From Actinomycetota bacterium (GTDB taxonomy: Bacteria > Actinomycetota > Acidimicrobiia > Acidimicrobiales > Ilumatobacteraceae): a stretch of DNA of 64,000 bases. The stretch is from NCBI GenBank assembly GCA_016700055.1, contig CP064997.1, positions 310,001-374,000 on the forward strand, given 5' to 3'. A program made the position numbers and the translations under genes. Positions 63,181-64,000 of this stretch are shown one piece after another. The number at the start of each line of letters is the position of its first letter. Positions within the stretch are counted from its first letter, which is position 1. The notes below the pieces were generated by a model that worked only from the letters and a program-made list of their open reading frames with translations, had not been told where the DNA came from and searched no databases.

Positions 63181-63612
63181 CTACGAAGCGATTGCCGTCA
63201 CCTCTGCGGTGACGGAGTAACGAGGTCGGTCGTTGTCGGGATCTGGCGCCCAGACGACGCTCTCGACGGTGATGCCGAAGGCGTCGACCCCGCTGGTGAG
63301 AGTGGTGCGTCCGTTCACTGCCTCTAATGCTGCACGCACGGTGTTGACCAGGTGTGTGGCGGTCACCTTCAACGGGTCGCCGTTGGCGTTCAGCGACCCC
63401 CAGCAGTCGACCTGCAGGAGCGCAACGTCCACCGGGGCGTCCGACAGGTCTGCCCCGCCGCCGACCCGCTGCACGGTCACCAGTGGGAACGACGTCTCGG
63501 TCGCCTTGCGAGGCACGCCGAAGAACACTCGGTTGCCGACCAGGGCGGACACACCCGAGTTGGCACGCAGGTAGGTGCGCAGACCGCCTTCGACGTCCGG
63601 CCAGGTGCTCAC
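63181..63612 (-). CDS. phage tail terminator/completion protein
   Basis: 143 aa: TWPDVEGGLRTYLRANSGVS, VFFGVPRKATETSFPLVTVQ, DVALLQVDCWG. These resemble DUF3168/gpU-type tail terminators that cap the tube and join it to the head. GTG start is in a GTGA overlap with the upstream gene. Confidence 0.72.
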   Translation of the reverse strand: MSTWPDVEGGLRTYLRANSGVSALVGNRVFFGVPRKATETSFPLVTVQRVGGGADLSDAPVDVALLQVDCWGSLNANGDPLKVTATHLVNTVRAALEAVNGRTTLTSGVDAFGITVESVVWAPDPDNDRPRYSVTAEVTAIAS

Positions 63613-63992
63613 GGCTGCATCCCCCGCACCTTGGCGAGCGCCGGACGCAGGAACGGCCGGGGGCGCATCTTGGACGTGCCGAGCTCCAAGTGTTTGGCGT
63701 AGGTGACGTTGGTGCCGACCCTGGCGACAAGCACGGGGCCCTTGGCGCCGAGCTCGTGGGTGATCGACGAGCGCAGCCGGCCGGTGTCGACGGCGGGGGG
63801 CTGGCCGGGGGCGGACGCCCGGTGGGTCACCTTGCCCCGACGGTAGGTGCGCCCGGAGCCGCCCTTCATCGACTGCTTCGCCTCCCGGTCGATGCGCACG
63901 GCGACCTTCGTCAGGTACTTGCCGAGCGGGCCCTGCGGTGACTCGAACATCTGGCGCAGCCCGGCCTCGTCGAGCTTCACGTAGCCGGCCAT
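63609..63992 (-). CDS. HK97 gp10-like head-tail connector protein
   Basis: 127 aa with the family hallmark VDTGRLRSSITHELG, HLELGTSKMRPRPFLRPALA near the C-terminus. The ATG at 63992 is part of TGATG, so the next gene upstream probably ends there, outside the window. Such proteins complete the connector before tail joining. Confidence 0.8.
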   Translation of the reverse strand: MAGYVKLDEAGLRQMFESPQGPLGKYLTKVAVRIDREAKQSMKGGSGRTYRRGKVTHRASAPGQPPAVDTGRLRSSITHELGAKGPVLVARVGTNVTYAKHLELGTSKMRPRPFLRPALAKVRGMQP

Positions 63993-64000
63993 CACGCCGC

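Overview
The window is high-GC, gene-dense actinobacterial chromosome with a prophage entering from the right. The gene set suggests an Acidimicrobiia-like actinobacterium: a DUF222/HNH protein, an F420-type oxidoreductase, RNase J, a eukaryote-like NADP-isocitrate dehydrogenase, a hexameric citrate synthase, and fused HAD/PlsC and acyl-CoA reductase/HAD proteins. Taxonomy is inferred from gene content only. Many host genes show a TANNNT -10 box ending 6-9 nt before the start codon and no Shine-Dalgarno sequence, the signature of leaderless actinobacterial transcripts. I used this to choose several starts.

Layout. 1-5.1 kb: a universal stress protein, tRNA-Arg(TCT), a double-VOC protein, a DUF222/HNH gene under a perfect LexA (SOS) box, a Ddn-like F420 protein and a Baeyer-Villiger monooxygenase. 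5.2-15.4 kb: a long minus-strand housekeeping run, in transcription order regulator-dapA-rnj-ftsK-SMP30-rimO-pgsA-cinA-thpR, mostly with coupled or overlapping ends. 15.5-16.6 kb: ddl. 16.6-23.5 kb: a TetR gene divergent from a tightly coupled four-gene operon (acyl-CoA reductase/HAD fusion, medium-chain dehydrogenase, LarA-like protein, PlsC acyltransferase), with a perfect dyad between them. I regard this as the best candidate for an undescribed lipid pathway.

23.5-35.2 kb: a LysM lipoprotein, gltBD, a crotonase, and a GntR regulator divergent from aconitase. An 18-nt motif in the gntR/acn gap recurs upstream of icd 15.5 kb away, suggesting one regulator for two adjacent TCA-cycle steps. 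35.2-37.9 kb: a HAD/PlsC fusion, then a structured minus-strand RNA with C-rich hairpin loops, its own promoter and a terminator. It resembles the actinobacterial 6C RNA and is divergent from a LysR gene, with a dyad between the two promoters. 37.9-52.0 kb: acyl-CoA carboxylase beta, citrate synthase, a membrane-anchored sulfite-oxidase-like protein, a secreted subtilase, quinone oxidoreductase, icd, an acyl-CoA dehydrogenase, an MBL hydrolase, an SGNH lipoprotein and an aldo/keto reductase.

Prophage. At 51964-52008 only the 3' half of a tRNA-Val(GAC) is present, from the anticodon loop to CCA. Phage DNA follows, as expected for an attL site. The first kilobase holds repeated GGGCGAGCGA-type motifs and broken early-gene fragments. 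From 53.1 kb to the window end, all genes are on the minus strand and form a siphovirus late module. In transcription order it encodes an HK97-gp10-like protein, tail terminator, major tail protein, tail assembly chaperones with a -1 frameshift, tape measure, distal tail and hub proteins, a large fibre, and a lysis cassette that includes a small membrane gene of 50 codons. Integrase, head genes and the right attachment site are outside the window.
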